64,000 bases of DNA from Danio rerio (GCF_049306965.1 NC_133183.1:25663501-25727500); one strand, 5' to 3'. Positions 1 through 12,477 are shown, numbered from the stretch's first letter. Translations and numbers: made by a program. The notes: generated from the sequence alone by a model not told the origin.

Positions 1-42
<42 letters not shown>
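1..42. repeat. (TA)n microsatellite at left edge
   Basis: Uninterrupted TA dinucleotide run that begins at the window edge, so its full length is not visible. Confidence 0.95.
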
Positions 43-45
<3 letters not shown>

Positions 46-805
46 TAAACTATATATACATTTATATAAAATTTTTTTTTACAGTTTTTCTATTTTCCCC
101 AGTGTATGTAATCTATAAGTTACTACTGTAAGAAAATGTCAGCATTCAGTACATACTTTCAGTTTTACCTTTGCTTGAAAAGACCCCATCAAATCCTGTT
201 TATATAAAATAAGCCTGCTCCCGAGCAGGTTTGAGCTACCAAAACTGTTATGACAACAACTCTCAGATGAGTTATGAAGAACGAAATGATCCTGGATCAT
301 GTCAAATCATCAAAAACCAAATCCAGCTAATTGATTAATCCACGTACAAAAAACGGACCCCTGGTGTTCTGGGAATGGGGTGTTTTGTTTTTGTTTGCTC
401 TTTATAATGGAAAAAACTAATTTCAAAAAACACCTGAGGGTAGGTAAATATTAATTTTTGGGTGAACTACATCTTTAAAAGAACTGTTTTGACTGAACTG
501 AACTGACTTTAGGCTACATTTTTTAAAAAGTAGAATGATTCTAAATGTTCCTCTAAACATTTTATAAAACATCCATATGCACACAAAATACTCCAAAAAT
601 AGAGATCACACCAACTGCACATATGGCTCCAAGATGAAAAAGAAGCTTCGAGCATCAAAACAAGGTGATAACAGGGTTGTTTATTTGCACATAACAACGT
701 GCGCAGAAAGACCTTGTGGTGTTCATTTACATATGATAACCTATTTATCTTTTCAATCTCATGAGAAATGTTGGTCTTTAATTTTTGGTATTTGATCGTA
801 AATAC

Positions 806-1169
806 GGCGAGGCAGTGGCGCAGTAGGTAGTGCTGTTGCCTCACAGCAAGAAGGTCGCTGGGTCGCTGGTTCGACCCTCGGCTCAATTGGCGTTTCTGTG
901 TGGAGTTTGCATGTTTCCCCTGCCTTCGTGTGGGTTTCCTCTGGGTGCTCCAGTTTCCCCCACAGTCCAAAGACATGCGGTACAGGTGAATTGGGTAGGC
1001 TAAATTGTCCGTAGTAGTGTATGAGTGTGTGTGTGGATGTTTCCCAGAGATGGGTTGCGGCTGGAAGGGCATCCGCTGCGTAAAAACTTGCTGGATAAGT
1101 TGGCGGTTCATTCCGCTGTGGTGACCCCGGATTAATACAGGGACTAAGCCGACAAGAAAATGAATGAAT
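806..1169 (+). repeat. DANA-type tRNA-derived SINE, full length
   Basis: The copy starts with a tRNA-like head (GGCGCAGTAGGTAG, then the GGTTCGACCC B-box-like segment), passes through the family's body and ends in ATGAATGAATGA. It is flanked by a 12-bp direct repeat GATCGTAAATAC (794-805 and 1170-1181), the target-site duplication expected of LINE-mediated insertion. DANA is a Danio SINE family, so this also indicates the organism. Confidence 0.9.
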
Positions 1170-3207
1170 GATCGTAAATACACTCCAAAAATTAAAACTA
1201 GTTATTTAATATGAGCTGAAATCAACAAAATTCTTTAAGGTTTTTTTTTTTTTTGACAACTTAATTGTTTTATGTTCAGTCAACTTGTAAAAATAACTCA
1301 ATCTATTAGCGTTGGGACAACATAAAGGATTTGTGTGGATGCCAGCATTGTTTACAGTGTAGACTGAAGAGATCCTTTTTAGCAGATGTACACATGTAAA
1401 CCTCTTTCTGTCAGCTTCTGCTGTTTTATTCCTTATCGGTTCTTTTTTTTTGACAGAGAGTGAAATATGCAGAATATGAGATCAAATCTGATCATGTTTT
1501 AAAATGAGGCTCAGGGTTCCTTGTTATATCTAATGAGCTCTGGTGTCATGAAAAAAAATCTAGGGCAGACACTGTATTTATATAAAAAGCTATTTTGGGG
1601 GAAATATATTTGCCCACCCACATCACTAGGGACAACATCGCCGCTAATGAGTCAGTGTGGATCCTTATCATCCCTCTTCCTGAGCTCTGAGGAAGAAAAT
1701 CTGACAGGATGTGATTGTGGAGCTTCTGAAGGCTCCATCCTCATTCAGTTCAGTAACTCATGTGGATGGATGAAGCTCAGCACAAAAAAAAAGCAGCCTG
1801 CTCCATCAGGCTCTCCAACGACTAAAAAAATACCAGCAAAGCTAAGTGTCAACAGGCCCGAGCGGCCGGATTGCTGAGAGGACAGTATCTGCTGATACAA
1901 GCAAGCCTTAGTCGGACAAAGAGGGCAAAAGAAAGGCTGCAGCGGGAATTGGGTCACTGTGACAAACTATACACTTTATTAAAAGAAAAGCAGCATCCTC
2001 CAAAACTGACTAAACCTTGTGTCGTTGGAACTTTAATAGATTTTTTTCTGCAGAAAACAAATAAAGAAAGATTAAAAAACATGCTGGTTGCTCTTTTCCA
2101 TGCAATTAAAATTTAATCTTCCAAGTAGGAAGCGCTTCTTATATTTGCAATACACAAAGATGTTGGAAACTTTCTAGAACGGGTTTAGAATACGTATGTG
2201 GGGTTTTTAAATCATTTTTACATCCAGTATTGAATAATTCGTTTTTCATTTGCACTACTGAAACAACCCAGTCTAACTGCAATATGTCAAGCATGAATTC
2301 TTACAAATCACATGTATATGTTTTCACATGAACTCCTCATGTTTAGAGGTACCCTGAGCTACCATGTTTAGAGGTGGGCATTCATGCCATTTGTCTATTA
2401 AATGAATATATTGATTATCAGCTTACAAATATTAGTATCTGGAAAAACTTCTGTTCAGGGGATTCAAACTTATTCAAAAACAGACATATTTGTACAAAAT
2501 GAGACTGTACAAATTAGCCACTAAATTGCCAAAAGATAAGATATAAATATATAATAATGTAATGCAATAGTTTGCGAGATTGCGCTTTACTTTCAAACAA
2601 TGCACAATTTAATAATCTGTATCCAAACTATTTAATTACAGGCCCAATTGGCAGCTTCTAAAGTCAGCTGAAGTTTTTTTCCTTATAAAAACCGTCAATT
2701 GTTTTCATTCAGTTGCATTTCAATGCCCAGAAAATCTTCTCACTTTCCCACCTAAAAGTTCTAGCAGTGTTTGAATTAAAATGTATAAGAAATTTGAGTA
2801 TAAAGGCAATAGTGAATGATGACTTGATTGTAAAGAAACTGATTTGGGTGTACACTAGTAAAGTAAAATGAGGTGTCCACTTGAAACTGCATAAGCTCAC
2901 CCAACCTGAAATATGTGATTTTTAAAACTATTTGAGTACATTCATAGGACCATCCAGGTCCAGTTTTTTTTTTGCTGAGCTAATAACTTTTCAGTATTTG
3001 GACTTGCATCCTTGAACCTGCTATCTAGAAATGCTGTAAAGAGGACACCCCAACAAACATTCATTAATCACCCTTTAACTGGCATCATACCTGCCTACTT
3101 CACCTTTTTTCTATTGACCTTATTTTTTATGTGCAAGCTTGCAAAGCCATTGGAATCCTTTTGGCCAGAGACTTCCAGTCTCATTCACTTTTATTGATGT
3201 TTTAGAC

Positions 3208-3498
3208 CAGGTGTGGCCAAACTTTTTCTTATGAAGGGTCAAAAACAAAACTTGATTGAGGCTAGTGGGCCGAAGGCAAATATAGGTGGTGTAATTTACC
3301 ATGGGTAATTTCCTAATTTGTTTAATAATGTTTAAAAAAGGACTAAAAAATATTGCTTTATATTAACTAATAAAGTATTTTTTACATTTTATAATGAACT
3401 AATAGCAGTAAAAACAAAACAATCTCATTTATAATATACCTCTGGGTGCTCCGGTTTCCCCCACAGTCCAAAGACATGCGGTACAGGTGAATTGTCCG

Positions 3499-3542
<44 letters not shown>

Positions 3543-3864
3543 ATGTTTCCCAGAGATGGGTTGCGGCTGGAAGAGCAAAAATGTGCTGGATAAGTTGGCG
3601 GTTCATTCCACTGTGGCGACCCCAGACTAAGCCAACAAGAAAATTAATGAATTTACATTTAATTGAGACATTTAATTTCTGTTATATTTTTTGTAGATCA
3701 GCAATAAAACAAACAAAAAAGGTTATGTGAAATTACAAATGAGGATCTCTGTGTTAAAGTCAGCCCCAACCCTCTCCATACTCTCCTCTCAGATAGGATG
3801 GTGGGCCAAACCTAAGATTACAATGGGCCAACTTTGGCTGTGGGCCCTACTTTGGGCATCTCTG
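3208..3864. mobile_element. Non-autonomous hAT-type DNA transposon
   Basis: The ends form imperfect terminal inverted repeats: left CAGGTGTGGCCAAACTTT, right (reverse complement) CAGAGATGCCCAAAGTAGG. It is flanked by a perfect 8-bp duplication TTTTAGAC (3200-3207 and 3865-3872), the size hAT transposases make. There is no transposase frame inside, and a DANA SINE fragment lies nested within it. Confidence 0.8.
3440..3650 (+). repeat. 5'-truncated DANA SINE fragment with (GT)n expansion
   Basis: This starts within the DANA body (CTCTGGGTGCTCCGGTTTCC) and ends in the usual tail. A run of about 20 GT dinucleotides at about 3500-3540 has expanded from the family's short GTGTGTG segment. It sits inside the hAT element at 3208-3864, so it is younger than that insertion. 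Confidence 0.8.
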
Positions 3865-5123
3865 TTTTAGACATAAAAAACAGCTTGATATGCTGCAAAC
3901 TGATATTTTCTTATTATATAATTCTACTTGCGTATAATCATGAACACATTTTTTTGTAGAGCAAGTAGTTTGACTGTTTTCTGCCATATATAATTCCTAG
4001 TCATTTCCCCACAGGCAACTAAATCTGAATATCTAAAACATATCACAAAAACAAAGGCATTTCCACATTGCAGAATAGGGTCATTAACTTATCATTAGTA
4101 AAATAAAACAGATATCTCAATTTGCTTAGAGTGGTGTCAGAACCACAATTTAACCAAAAGAAACTGGTTTAAAAAATAAGTTAAAAAGAGAAATTGGTTG
4201 TAAACTTGAAAAAGATCAATCAGCACAAATCTTCAGAATTTTTTTTTTGTGTTTCACAGAAGAAAGGGAGTCATGTGGGTTTTGGGATGAGTAAATGATG
4301 ACAGAATTGAATTTCTGGATGACCTTTTCCTTCAAAGCCACAAAAAGTGCAATCGCAAGGATCTCCACCCTGAAAACACATTACGCCGGTCTTCATTACA
4401 AAGCACATTAAGCTCAGAAGAGCAGACAGGACGTAGGATAACACAACAGATCCACCCATCCTCTCGCGCAGTCAAGCGTAAAGATGAGACATCAGCGAAT
4501 AAGGCCGTTTTCAGTAGTCTGCAATTCACATGTGCCGTCTATCCCATCTCTGCCAGATTTCCCAACACCCTTTCCCATGAGCCTGCGGGGCTGTGATCTA
4601 CTGGAATGCTTCCCCGGCCAATTTCATTACCACTGCGGCCAGGTCTGCAATTCCCAGAGAGGGCCAGAGCTTGGAAAGTCTGACAGGAGACTTGAACACG
4701 GCCCAGAATGTATGCGGAGCCTATTATTAAAGAGATGCTGAATCGTGAGGACGCAGATGTTATAGGAGCGACAGAATTTGGTGTGTGACTTATTTCCACA
4801 GCTGATGCGAAGCCAAAGACCAGTTGAATGTTAATGAAGTCATGCCAAACATGGCAGAGAGTGAGAGGGAAGAGACTTGAAAGACAGCCTTTGTGAATCC
4901 ACTTCTGTCCTTCATTTAAGCCACTCACGGTGAAGACTAAACGAATCATTAGAATACATGACGAAAAGCCTCAAAGAGACAAAAAATGCATTGAGTTTTG
5001 GTTCTGCATTAAAAAATGTTAAGTTTATGTGCCAGTGTAAACAATGTTCTCATAATTATTTTAATTTCTTTTTAATTTAGTGTTTAGGCAATCACTAAAA
5101 AGAAATCAATTGCTTTTTTAGAC

Positions 5124-5594
5124 CAGGGCTTCCCAAACTTTTTAGCCTGCGACCCCCAATATGATGATGCCAGTGGCTCGCGTCCCCCAATATCCTGGTT
5201 ATAAATACAGAAACCTTGCATGCAATGTCACACACACACCAATACACCCAGGTATATTCTTTGTTTAATGTCAGTGCTGTATATGGGCCAGAAACTTTAA
5301 CCTGGTGTTATAAAATCAATCTGCTGCATGTGACGCTATTGCTATGTCTTTAATATAATGTAATTACCACTGGGGTCGCAATCCAATAGAACTAGTAACT
5401 ATAAACTACTATAGTAACTATATAGTAATTATAAACAACTATATTTTTTTCTCTTCTGTAGGTTATGGATAAAATATGGTCATTCTTATATGATTTAATA
5501 ATAATAAATAGATTTTTTTTAAATCACCAGGCGACCCTCCTTCATTGTCCCGCGACCCCTCGAGGGGTCCCGAACCCCACTTTGAGAACCCCTG
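5124..5594. mobile_element. Non-autonomous hAT-type DNA transposon
   Basis: The left end is CAGGGCTTCCCAAACTTT and the right end, read inward, is CAGGGGTTCTCAAAGTGGGG. These are imperfect terminal inverted repeats of the Charlie-like hAT kind. The element is flanked by the 8-bp duplication TTTTAGAC (5116-5123 and 5595-5602). The interior has GCGACCCC-rich subterminal segments at both ends and no transposase. Confidence 0.85.
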
Positions 5595-5685
5595 TTTTAG
5601 ACACTACATTTAGCAGAAAACATGATCATTTTGAAGACAGAAGATAAATCACGTATGTTTACATTGCACTATTTGATCTAATCCA

Positions 5686-5745
5686 GTGATTCTTAAACAG
5701 GGTCCACTAGGGGGCCTCAGGTTGACTACTCTTCGATTTTTGCAC
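5686..5745. mobile_element. Decayed hAT-like end carrying a CTCF-like motif
   Basis: CAGTGATTCTTAAACAGGG resembles a Charlie-like hAT terminus, but I find no partner end or target duplication. Within it, CCACTAGGGGGCCTC (5704-5718) is close to the vertebrate CTCF core consensus. Whether it is bound is unknown. Confidence 0.4.
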
Positions 5746-6469
5746 ATATGAAGGGTTGGAGTACAGTAAGATTTTTTATAGCCATATACACAATGTCTAC
5801 ATGTGTACTTTTAATTGTTTAAGTGCCATTTAATGTCAAAGTTTCAACACTAAATCAGGCTTTTGTTCCACAGTCTAAAAAATAACTGAAGAAACGAGAA
5901 GGGTCTTGATGCAGACCTGGTGCAGTGCAATCTGAGCTGCATCCAATGCTTTTTAATTCGCTCACATAACCCCACCCCTAACCCTACCCATCACAGTGAT
6001 GTCACTCGCTCCATTGAGTGAATTGTGTCTGACATTGCATCGCTGAGTGATGCAATCTCAGCTTGCATCATAAAGGCTGCATCCATATACTATTGATAAA
6101 AACAGGAACATACTACTGAAGACAGCAAAAAATAAAAAAACTGATGATGCTTTGTTATTCGCTTACTACTTTTAACTAGTCTAAATATGATCTTACCAGT
6201 CTTTTGGATTAAGCAAAGACATTGGACACGTATAAATCTTTCTAGTATGCGCACATCAATCATCGTTAAGCACAAGGCAATTGGTGTGTATGCTAATGTA
6301 TGCGTGAAAAACAAATGATACTTTTTATACTTTTCAAAACTACTAAAAATAATCAAGACATTTTATTTTGTCCCTCTAAAAAACTTTCCTTAAAGTTCCT
6401 ACTGTGTAGAAAACATTTAAAAATCGAACTTTAAAATCGATTTCAGACCTGAAAATATAAATTACATAC

Positions 6470-6470
<1 letters not shown>

Positions 6471-6550
<80 letters not shown>
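6471..6550. repeat. (AT)n microsatellite
   Basis: About 80 bp of alternating AT, followed by a T-rich stretch. Confidence 0.95.
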
Positions 6551-6553
<3 letters not shown>

Positions 6554-7102
6554 ATTTTTTTTTAGTTAAGGTTAAAATATAATATACAATGTGTGTGAAT
6601 GAAAAAAATGATAAACAATCATATCCGGTGAGTATCAAAAAGATTAAAATATTATTGTGGATAAGGGTTGGCCTTTGGATAAATAAGCTTGAAAAATCAT
6701 TTATCTATTCAATCATAATGCGATCATGACATAAACATAACAAACAACTCCGTGCCCAAAAGCATCACGCAAAAATGTGATTTCTAAAAAAACAGTCTAT
6801 GGGATGAATGGAAAGCTTGAACGATATAAAGCAACTATTACTAGCACATGCAACAAAAAGACATGTCTTTATATGTTATGAATGGAGTTTAATGTAATAA
6901 AATTATCAAACAATAGTCCAAACTAAATTTAAGAGCGGATTTAAGCCAGAGAATGTGTGCATGCCTTCCAATGAATATTTTCTCGAACCTATTGTATAAA
7001 GGCTTCACATAAAATACATTTTTACACATGTGAAATGCATATTATGCACAAAATATTGCACAAATATATATGATTACAAATATTTGCCATCTTAAATCCT
7101 AC

Positions 7103-7610
7103 CTTTCTTTGCAGCATCCAACCTCAAACACACCCTCAGCTCACTCCATTCCCGCAGATGCGCGTGTTGCCGGCAGACTCCACAGTGCGGCTGTATGAAG
7201 ACTCTTTACTCAAGCCAGCCAAAAGCCACTGGACTGTACCAAACCCCCTAAATTTAGGGGGAGAAAGCAAGTATATCGAAACATTCCCCGTTTGTATATG
7301 TAAACCAATTAACGTGTTTAAAAATAAATAGATTTTTGTGTGTAATTAATGAAGGATTAAATGAAACTGCGGCTGAAGAGAAGTTTAGATTTGCAAAAAT
7401 GGGCGATACCACTGCAGCGGTCCCCTATCGCGAATGTTTGTCTATTTGCTTCGTAAGCGTGCGTGGTCTTTTAAAGGCAGCACACGCTTCCAGTGCAATG
7501 GGCGTGTAACAGAGCCAGCGGGTGAAAAGCAAGACAATAAGAGTTAAACAAGAGGACAGCTGGCGAATAGTCGTTATTAGTGTCTGAAATGGCACACCGC
7601 CGCTACTCAA
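7103..7610 (-). promoter_or_regulatory. Possible promoter / 5' exon of a leftward gene
   Basis: This unique, CpG-containing block contrasts with its AT-rich surroundings. On the minus strand a candidate exon end (GCTGCAAAGAAAG followed by GTAGGA, boundary at 7103) could be the donor of an untranslated first exon. On the plus strand the same place reads as an acceptor-like TTTCTTTGCAG. No coding similarity is recognised either way, so the call rests on composition and one splice-like site. Confidence 0.25.
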
Positions 7611-7799
7611 TTGTTCTTCAGCGTGGCAAAATGCCCGATACTGTTTTGCAGTATTTTGTTGAAAGAGTATTTGCCATAACTGTCAGCAGCCTATAAGGAT
7701 GTATAAATTTTGAGAGCACAAACATGGCTCGAGTTTCTCCCTAAAAAACAATCCTTTGTCGCTTTTGCTCCCCGTTTGCCTCATGTCACTTCCATGATA

Positions 7800-8030
7800 A
7801 AGGCGGGCAACGGCAGATGGTCAGGCTTTCTTTCCTCTTGCCTCTTCTTGAATTTAAAGATCAGCTAATTAAACAGGGGCATTTCCATGTGAAAGGAAGA
7901 GTCCGTGGAGATTTCCCTCCCAATTGGAGAGATGGAGAAGAGCCACCTGTAAATGTAATGGCAGTAAAACACCAAATCGATTTGGGAATTCTTGAGAAAG
8001 AAAACAAAACGAGTTTGTGAAAAATGAAAA
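7800..8030. other. Unique non-repeat block, possible conserved non-coding element
   Basis: Non-repetitive sequence of balanced composition containing homeodomain-type ATTA and AATTAA words (for example CAGCTAATTAAACAGG). It has no recognisable protein match. It lies downstream of the FAM107-family gene. Conservation is a guess that needs alignment with other fish. Confidence 0.25.
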
Positions 8031-8053
8031 TACAAAAGGTCTGTTTAAGATGA

Positions 8054-8078
8054 GGGGGGGGGGGGGGGGATGGGGGGG
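8054..8078. repeat. Poly-G tract
   Basis: Sixteen consecutive G, then AT, then seven more G. It could form a G-quadruplex on the plus strand, and it is a common site of assembly or sequencing error. Confidence 0.9.
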
Positions 8079-8350
8079 AAGAAGTGTTTTTCCCCTTTGT
8101 TGCGATAATAGTTCGGTGCCAAGATAAGTGTTTTTATTAATCTGTTTTCAATATTAAAGTAGGTGCAACCTCTATACAAATCCAGTTAGTCAAACATTAC
8201 AAAGCCAAAAAAGGAGATCTACAGAAACATGAGGTACTTTGGCTATACTAGGGATGTGTTTAGTTAAAATGTTAAATCTATCAATTCTAATGCAAAATAA
8301 AAAAGGTTCAGATTTCAGACAAGCTTTAATTTGACTCAAATATACAGTAT

Positions 8351-8356
8351 TTTATT
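8351..8356 (-). terminator. Polyadenylation signal of the FAM107-family gene
   Basis: AATAAA on the minus strand, about 135 nt past the stop codon of the FAM107-family gene. Nearby A-rich sequence offers other weak signals. Confidence 0.5.
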
Positions 8357-8489
8357 GTAACAATAAATACAGTGCCTCATTACTAAACACAGCCATTTGA
8401 CACTTCCCAACAATCAAAACATCCTATTATTTTAATATGAAAACATACATAAAAATTCCAAGGCATTTTTTTTTCTCTCCACAGATCCA

Positions 8490-11400
8490 TCAGTTGCTTT
8501 CGGCCAACTGTATGCGGCGCAGATTCTCTTTCACTCGTACAAATTCTGGGACATTTTTCTCATCCTCAAGACGCCTCTGTTCCTCCATCTCATACTGTAG
8601 AGAAATGGAGAACAAATGATAAACTACAACATACAAAATGATTATTTTGTAACACAAGAAATCAAGAGCAAATTCTACTGGTCACTTTACAATTAAACTG
8701 TATCACCAGACATCTGGCCAACTCTTGATCTCCACTTCATTTGAGGAACACAGTGGATTGGGAACAGTCAGTACCTCCTGCATTTTCTGCTGTCTCTTGC
8801 GAAGCTCCTGTTCTAGGTCTGAAGGAGGTTGGAGGGCAAGTTCCTGCTCTCTGTGCAGGTCAAGTCTCCTCTGCTGTAACACACGCTGCAATTCTGGTTT
8901 CTCCTCCAACAATAGGCCTCTAAAATTTATAAAACTTCTCTTTAGCAAACCTGGTTTCATTGGAATAGAGTAGTCAACATCTGAAGTACACCAAAAAGTA
9001 TTCATGGAAGGGTTCCTAAGACTATTGAACACCCATTCTTGTCTTGGGACGTTTGATCCACTTCAAATGTGAACCACTACAAAGATGAATGCAGGTTTGA
9101 TGCAGATTATGTTTATGTTTGATAATATAATGAGTCAAGTGAAAGGTGTACAGCAATGCAAACAAATACGTCAAAGTTTAGAAGTTGTTCACCTCTTATG
9201 AGTGAGCAGAAGCTCCTTGTGCAGACTTTGGCGACTGGGACAGTCACCAGGTGAGCCATTCAGTTTCCGGAACTGAATACACTCATCTCCACTGTCTGAG
9301 CTGTGCTGGGACAGCGGTGAATGACACACATAACTCTCTAGAAGCACAAAGATGGGAAACATTCAGGCTTGTGCATGTGAACTAATTTGTAATGTTTTAG
9401 TTATATTAAAAGCAAGTTTACATGCATCAAATCAAGTGCAATAAAGCTTATTTTAGTAAAACAATGGCCATTGTTAATTACACATTTACAGAACACCCTG
9501 GATTTAAAAAAATAAATAAAATACATTTCACAATTTAAAATATATCACCCATTTGATAGCAAAAAGTTTGATCATTCATTTTTTTATACCACCCGTACCC
9601 CAATGCACTTGCTTAGCTATTTAAAACCAAGCAAGTTCCTCTGACTTGCTTTGGAAAAAAAAAAAAGATGCATAAATTAAGCACAACTGTTTAAGAAAGA
9701 ACAAAAAATAAATAAAAAATAAAACATACCCTTTTTGTGATGTCTGAATCCAGGTCGCTGGAGAGAAAAACAAACGAGAAGTTAAAAATTTACACAACTT
9801 TATCCAACATCCTAAAAATGGAAAATAATGCCAGCATGTCCACCTGCTGATGAAGCACAGAATGGAATCAGCTCAGTGGACTGAGATGACACAAGCTCTG
9901 CCTCCTAATGTGTGCTGGCTTGATTTACCAACACAGAATAATGACAGCAAAGAGGGCCATTTATAGTGCAGCACTGAATAGGACAGAGTACACCCTTCAT
10001 TACCTGGGCTTCCGTCGCAAGCAGTAAAATGTTTAAAAAATAAATAAATAAATAAATAAAATAAAAAAATCACTTTAACAAATAGAAAAGGAAAAAAAAA
10101 ATTGCAACTATAAAAATATTGTATACACCATTTTAGAATGTGCATTAAATAAAGATACAAACAGAACATTTATCCATTTAAAATATTTATATTTTATTGT
10201 TTTGAAATTCCATAGTTTCAGCAAATATCAAATTATTAATTTGAGAAATTAATGACAACTTAGAAATGCTGTCAATATGAATAACATTGTATTGACATGC
10301 TGAACTTGTATGCACACTTTAGTGTTTAAACGATCTCAAACAACAACAACAAAAATAGATAGCAAGAGGAAGGAAAGAATAAACCATGCTCCTCAAAAAT
10401 AAAAAATTGGTTCATAGGATATTTTTTTTTTTTAGCCAACTGCTTTCATCAAAATCACTGGTACTCAGGAGACACTCATTTTAGCTCGTCTTGCACCACA
10501 CCCAGGGCATTCAAGAACTTGTTCAGTACACTTCTGTTTTTGGACTTCTTGAACAATTACAGCAACCTAAAAAAAAGTTCACCTGTGAACAAGGAGCTAA
10601 GCTTAGTCATGTCCACAGCAGGGTGTTTAACCAGGACCAAGATAAACCAGCTTACTTCACTCCTACAGTGCCACACTAACAGGCCATTTGTGTCAGACAT
10701 GCCAAACACAGCCCTGTCCCAACACACACTTCCGATAGGCAACGCAGGTGTCATTTTTGTTCTGACATCAGATACTTTGTGTAAATACGATACCCAATAA
10801 GTATCTCCAGAATAAGATGTTCATTGGTGATACAAAATAAAAATAAAAACCTGTTCCACTATAAAACCAACTAATACTGTAAATCCAAAACCTTTACAAT
10901 TCCTGCAGCATATATATATATAAAAAAAAAAAATGAAAAGATATGAACAAAATCTTTTACTGCTCAAGGAAGTAGAATAAATGAACGCTTTTGACTACAT
11001 AATCATCATCTCAAGTTGTAAACTTTCAGATTTTTTTTTTGCAAAAAAACAAAAAAAAAAAAAAAAAAAAAAAACAAAAACAAATCACGACTTGTTTTTT
11101 GAGCTAATAACTATAAATCAGGAGTAAAACATTACAAGGCATGCTCAGAAATGCACAAGTTACTCACAACTTGTAAGTTTGTAATTTCTAAAAGTTTCTC
11201 CTTAAATTGTTAAAACTGTCAGGCTTAAAAAAAAAAAAATAAAAATTTTAATAAAGACAGGGAGCTGGATCTTAGTCTGGCATTTCCTTTCTTTCATTGA
11301 GTATAACAGCAATTCTGATCTCAACAAAACCAAAAAGTGAGTCAGAAAATTGCAATTACATTAAATAAAAATAGAAAAAAAAAACTGAATTCTACCTTTA

Positions 11401-11584
11401 GCTCAGAAATCAAAGTTCATTACTTTTTTTTTGAGCTATCTCTAAATCAGGAGTATAACATTACATGGCATGCTCAGAATTGCAATAAAACATCAAACTG
11501 TTTTTTGCAAACTTCTTTTTTTTCAGAATTGCAATAAAACATCAAACTGTGTTTGCATACTCTTGCAACTTGTAAGCTTCTTTT

Positions 11585-11620
<36 letters not shown>

Positions 11621-11864
11621 ATTCATAAATTGTTAGAATTATCAGGCTTTAAAAAAATTAATCCTGTCTGCAAGAATGAGCTTGAATTTTGATTGTCCAT
11701 TCTAAACAGGTCAATACAAAGCGTTGATAATGTGAAAGGGCTTAACTATCAAACACCAACAGTCATGCACTAATGTTTTAAGTACACGATCATTCTCTAA
11801 TCATAATAACACTCACCTCAATGCACACAGATGATTGTTTCTTCGTTGTGCTCAGGTCCAGCAT
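8490..11864 (-). CDS. FAM107-family actin-associated coiled-coil protein
   Basis: Five coding exons on the minus strand, joined in order: 11864-11817, 9757-9730, 9337-9193, 8919-8775, 8594-8490. All junctions have GT/AG and keep phase, giving 156 residues (start MLDLSTTKKQ, end IQLAESN). The conserved FAM107 core is visible: SRQSLHKELLLTHKRGL, then EEKPELQRVLQQRR, a charged coiled coil with DLEQELRKRQQKMQE, and the C-terminal VPEFVRVKENLRR, all matching the layout of FAM107A/FAM107B (DRR1/TU3A, HITS). Family members bind actin and regulate the cytoskeleton in stress responses and cell migration. The N-terminal 60 or so residues are longer than and unlike the mammalian proteins as I remember them. 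I cannot tell whether this is the fam107a or fam107b orthologue or a fish-specific third copy, so no symbol is given. The start is the first ATG in the first exon; untranslated sequence probably runs to about 12.0 kb. Confidence 0.85.
11086..11690. repeat. Imperfect local tandem duplication in FAM107-family intron 1
   Basis: A segment starting near 11095 (GAGCTAATAACTATAAATCAGGAG, then CATGCTCAGAA, CTTGTAAG, TTAAATTGTTA, TCAGGCTTAAAA) recurs from about 11430 with the same order of landmarks (AAATCAGGAGTATAACATTACATGGC, CTTGTAAGC, ATAAATTGTTAGAATTATCAGGC). Poly-A runs at 11044-11074 and 11589-11617 lie at or near the unit edges. A related block containing GACAGGGAGCTGGATCT occurs at 11256-11345 and again at 12869-12962, inside cfap276. 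Confidence 0.7.
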
Positions 11865-12477
11865 TGTGCGCCCGGTGTCGAGACTGTGGCCTTCAGTCAG
11901 TGTGCTGCCCTGTTTATGTTCAGTGACGCTTGATGCAGACAGTGCGTTCAAGCTCATTACGCCCTTCCAGATTAACCTGCACCTATACGAGGCACGCAGG
12001 ATGCCAGATTAACTAATTACCGTAGACATCAGAGCTGATTTTAACTCTCTTCCTTCCTTTGGAAACATCAGCCTCAACTCTTGATCTAGTACTCATAGTA
12101 GCCAAGTCAACATTTGAAGTGGATCAAAAATGGTCCTAAAACAAAAAGTAGGATTAAGACGCTTTTGATGAATGGTTTTGGACTACTTCAATGTTGACTA
12201 CTGTAGTTGTGTCTGTGTCTTTTTTGTAAGCTGTAAATACAGAAATACGATTTTAATACAAAAATAAGTTTTGCAAGTGAAGTAAAGCTTAATATGAGGT
12301 GTTTTTACAAGTTAACAACTATATTGAGAAATTTCAGTATGAATTTATATCCTGTACATTTAACTTAAAGTAAATACAGCTAATTAGTGCGTTATAAATG
12401 TACATAAATACATAAAAAATATGAAAAATACAAGATATTCGACATGCACTTCAAGTATTAGCAAAGTGTTCGTTTCT

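Larger units (their letters stand above)
43..7090. other. Non-coding region with interspersed repeats; no gene recognised
   Basis: I see no exon that matches a known protein family on either strand here. The open frames are short and look like chance frames. Apart from the transposons listed separately, unique-looking, relatively GC-rich blocks at about 1590-2110 and 4440-4960 have no reading frame I recognise. They could be conserved non-coding (enhancer) sequence, but that is inference from composition only. Confidence 0.6.

Noticed and set aside
806-1169. tRNA-like segment that could be taken for a tRNA gene
   Set aside because: It is the head of a DANA SINE with a 12-bp target duplication; no complete cloverleaf with a functional anticodon arm is supported.
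1521-2116. 118- and 81-codon plus-strand frames
   Set aside because: No family resemblance and no splice or promoter context; probably chance frames in unique DNA.
4539-4949. 136-codon minus-strand frame
   Set aside because: No recognisable motif, no splice context, and unique GC-richer DNA can stay open by chance; kept only as a possible non-coding element.
7112-7331. Plus-strand open segment after a TTTCTTTGCAG acceptor-like site (IQPQTHPQLTPF...)
   Set aside because: Stays open for about 70 codons, but no partner exon, homologue or donor is visible; treated as part of the promoter-like block.
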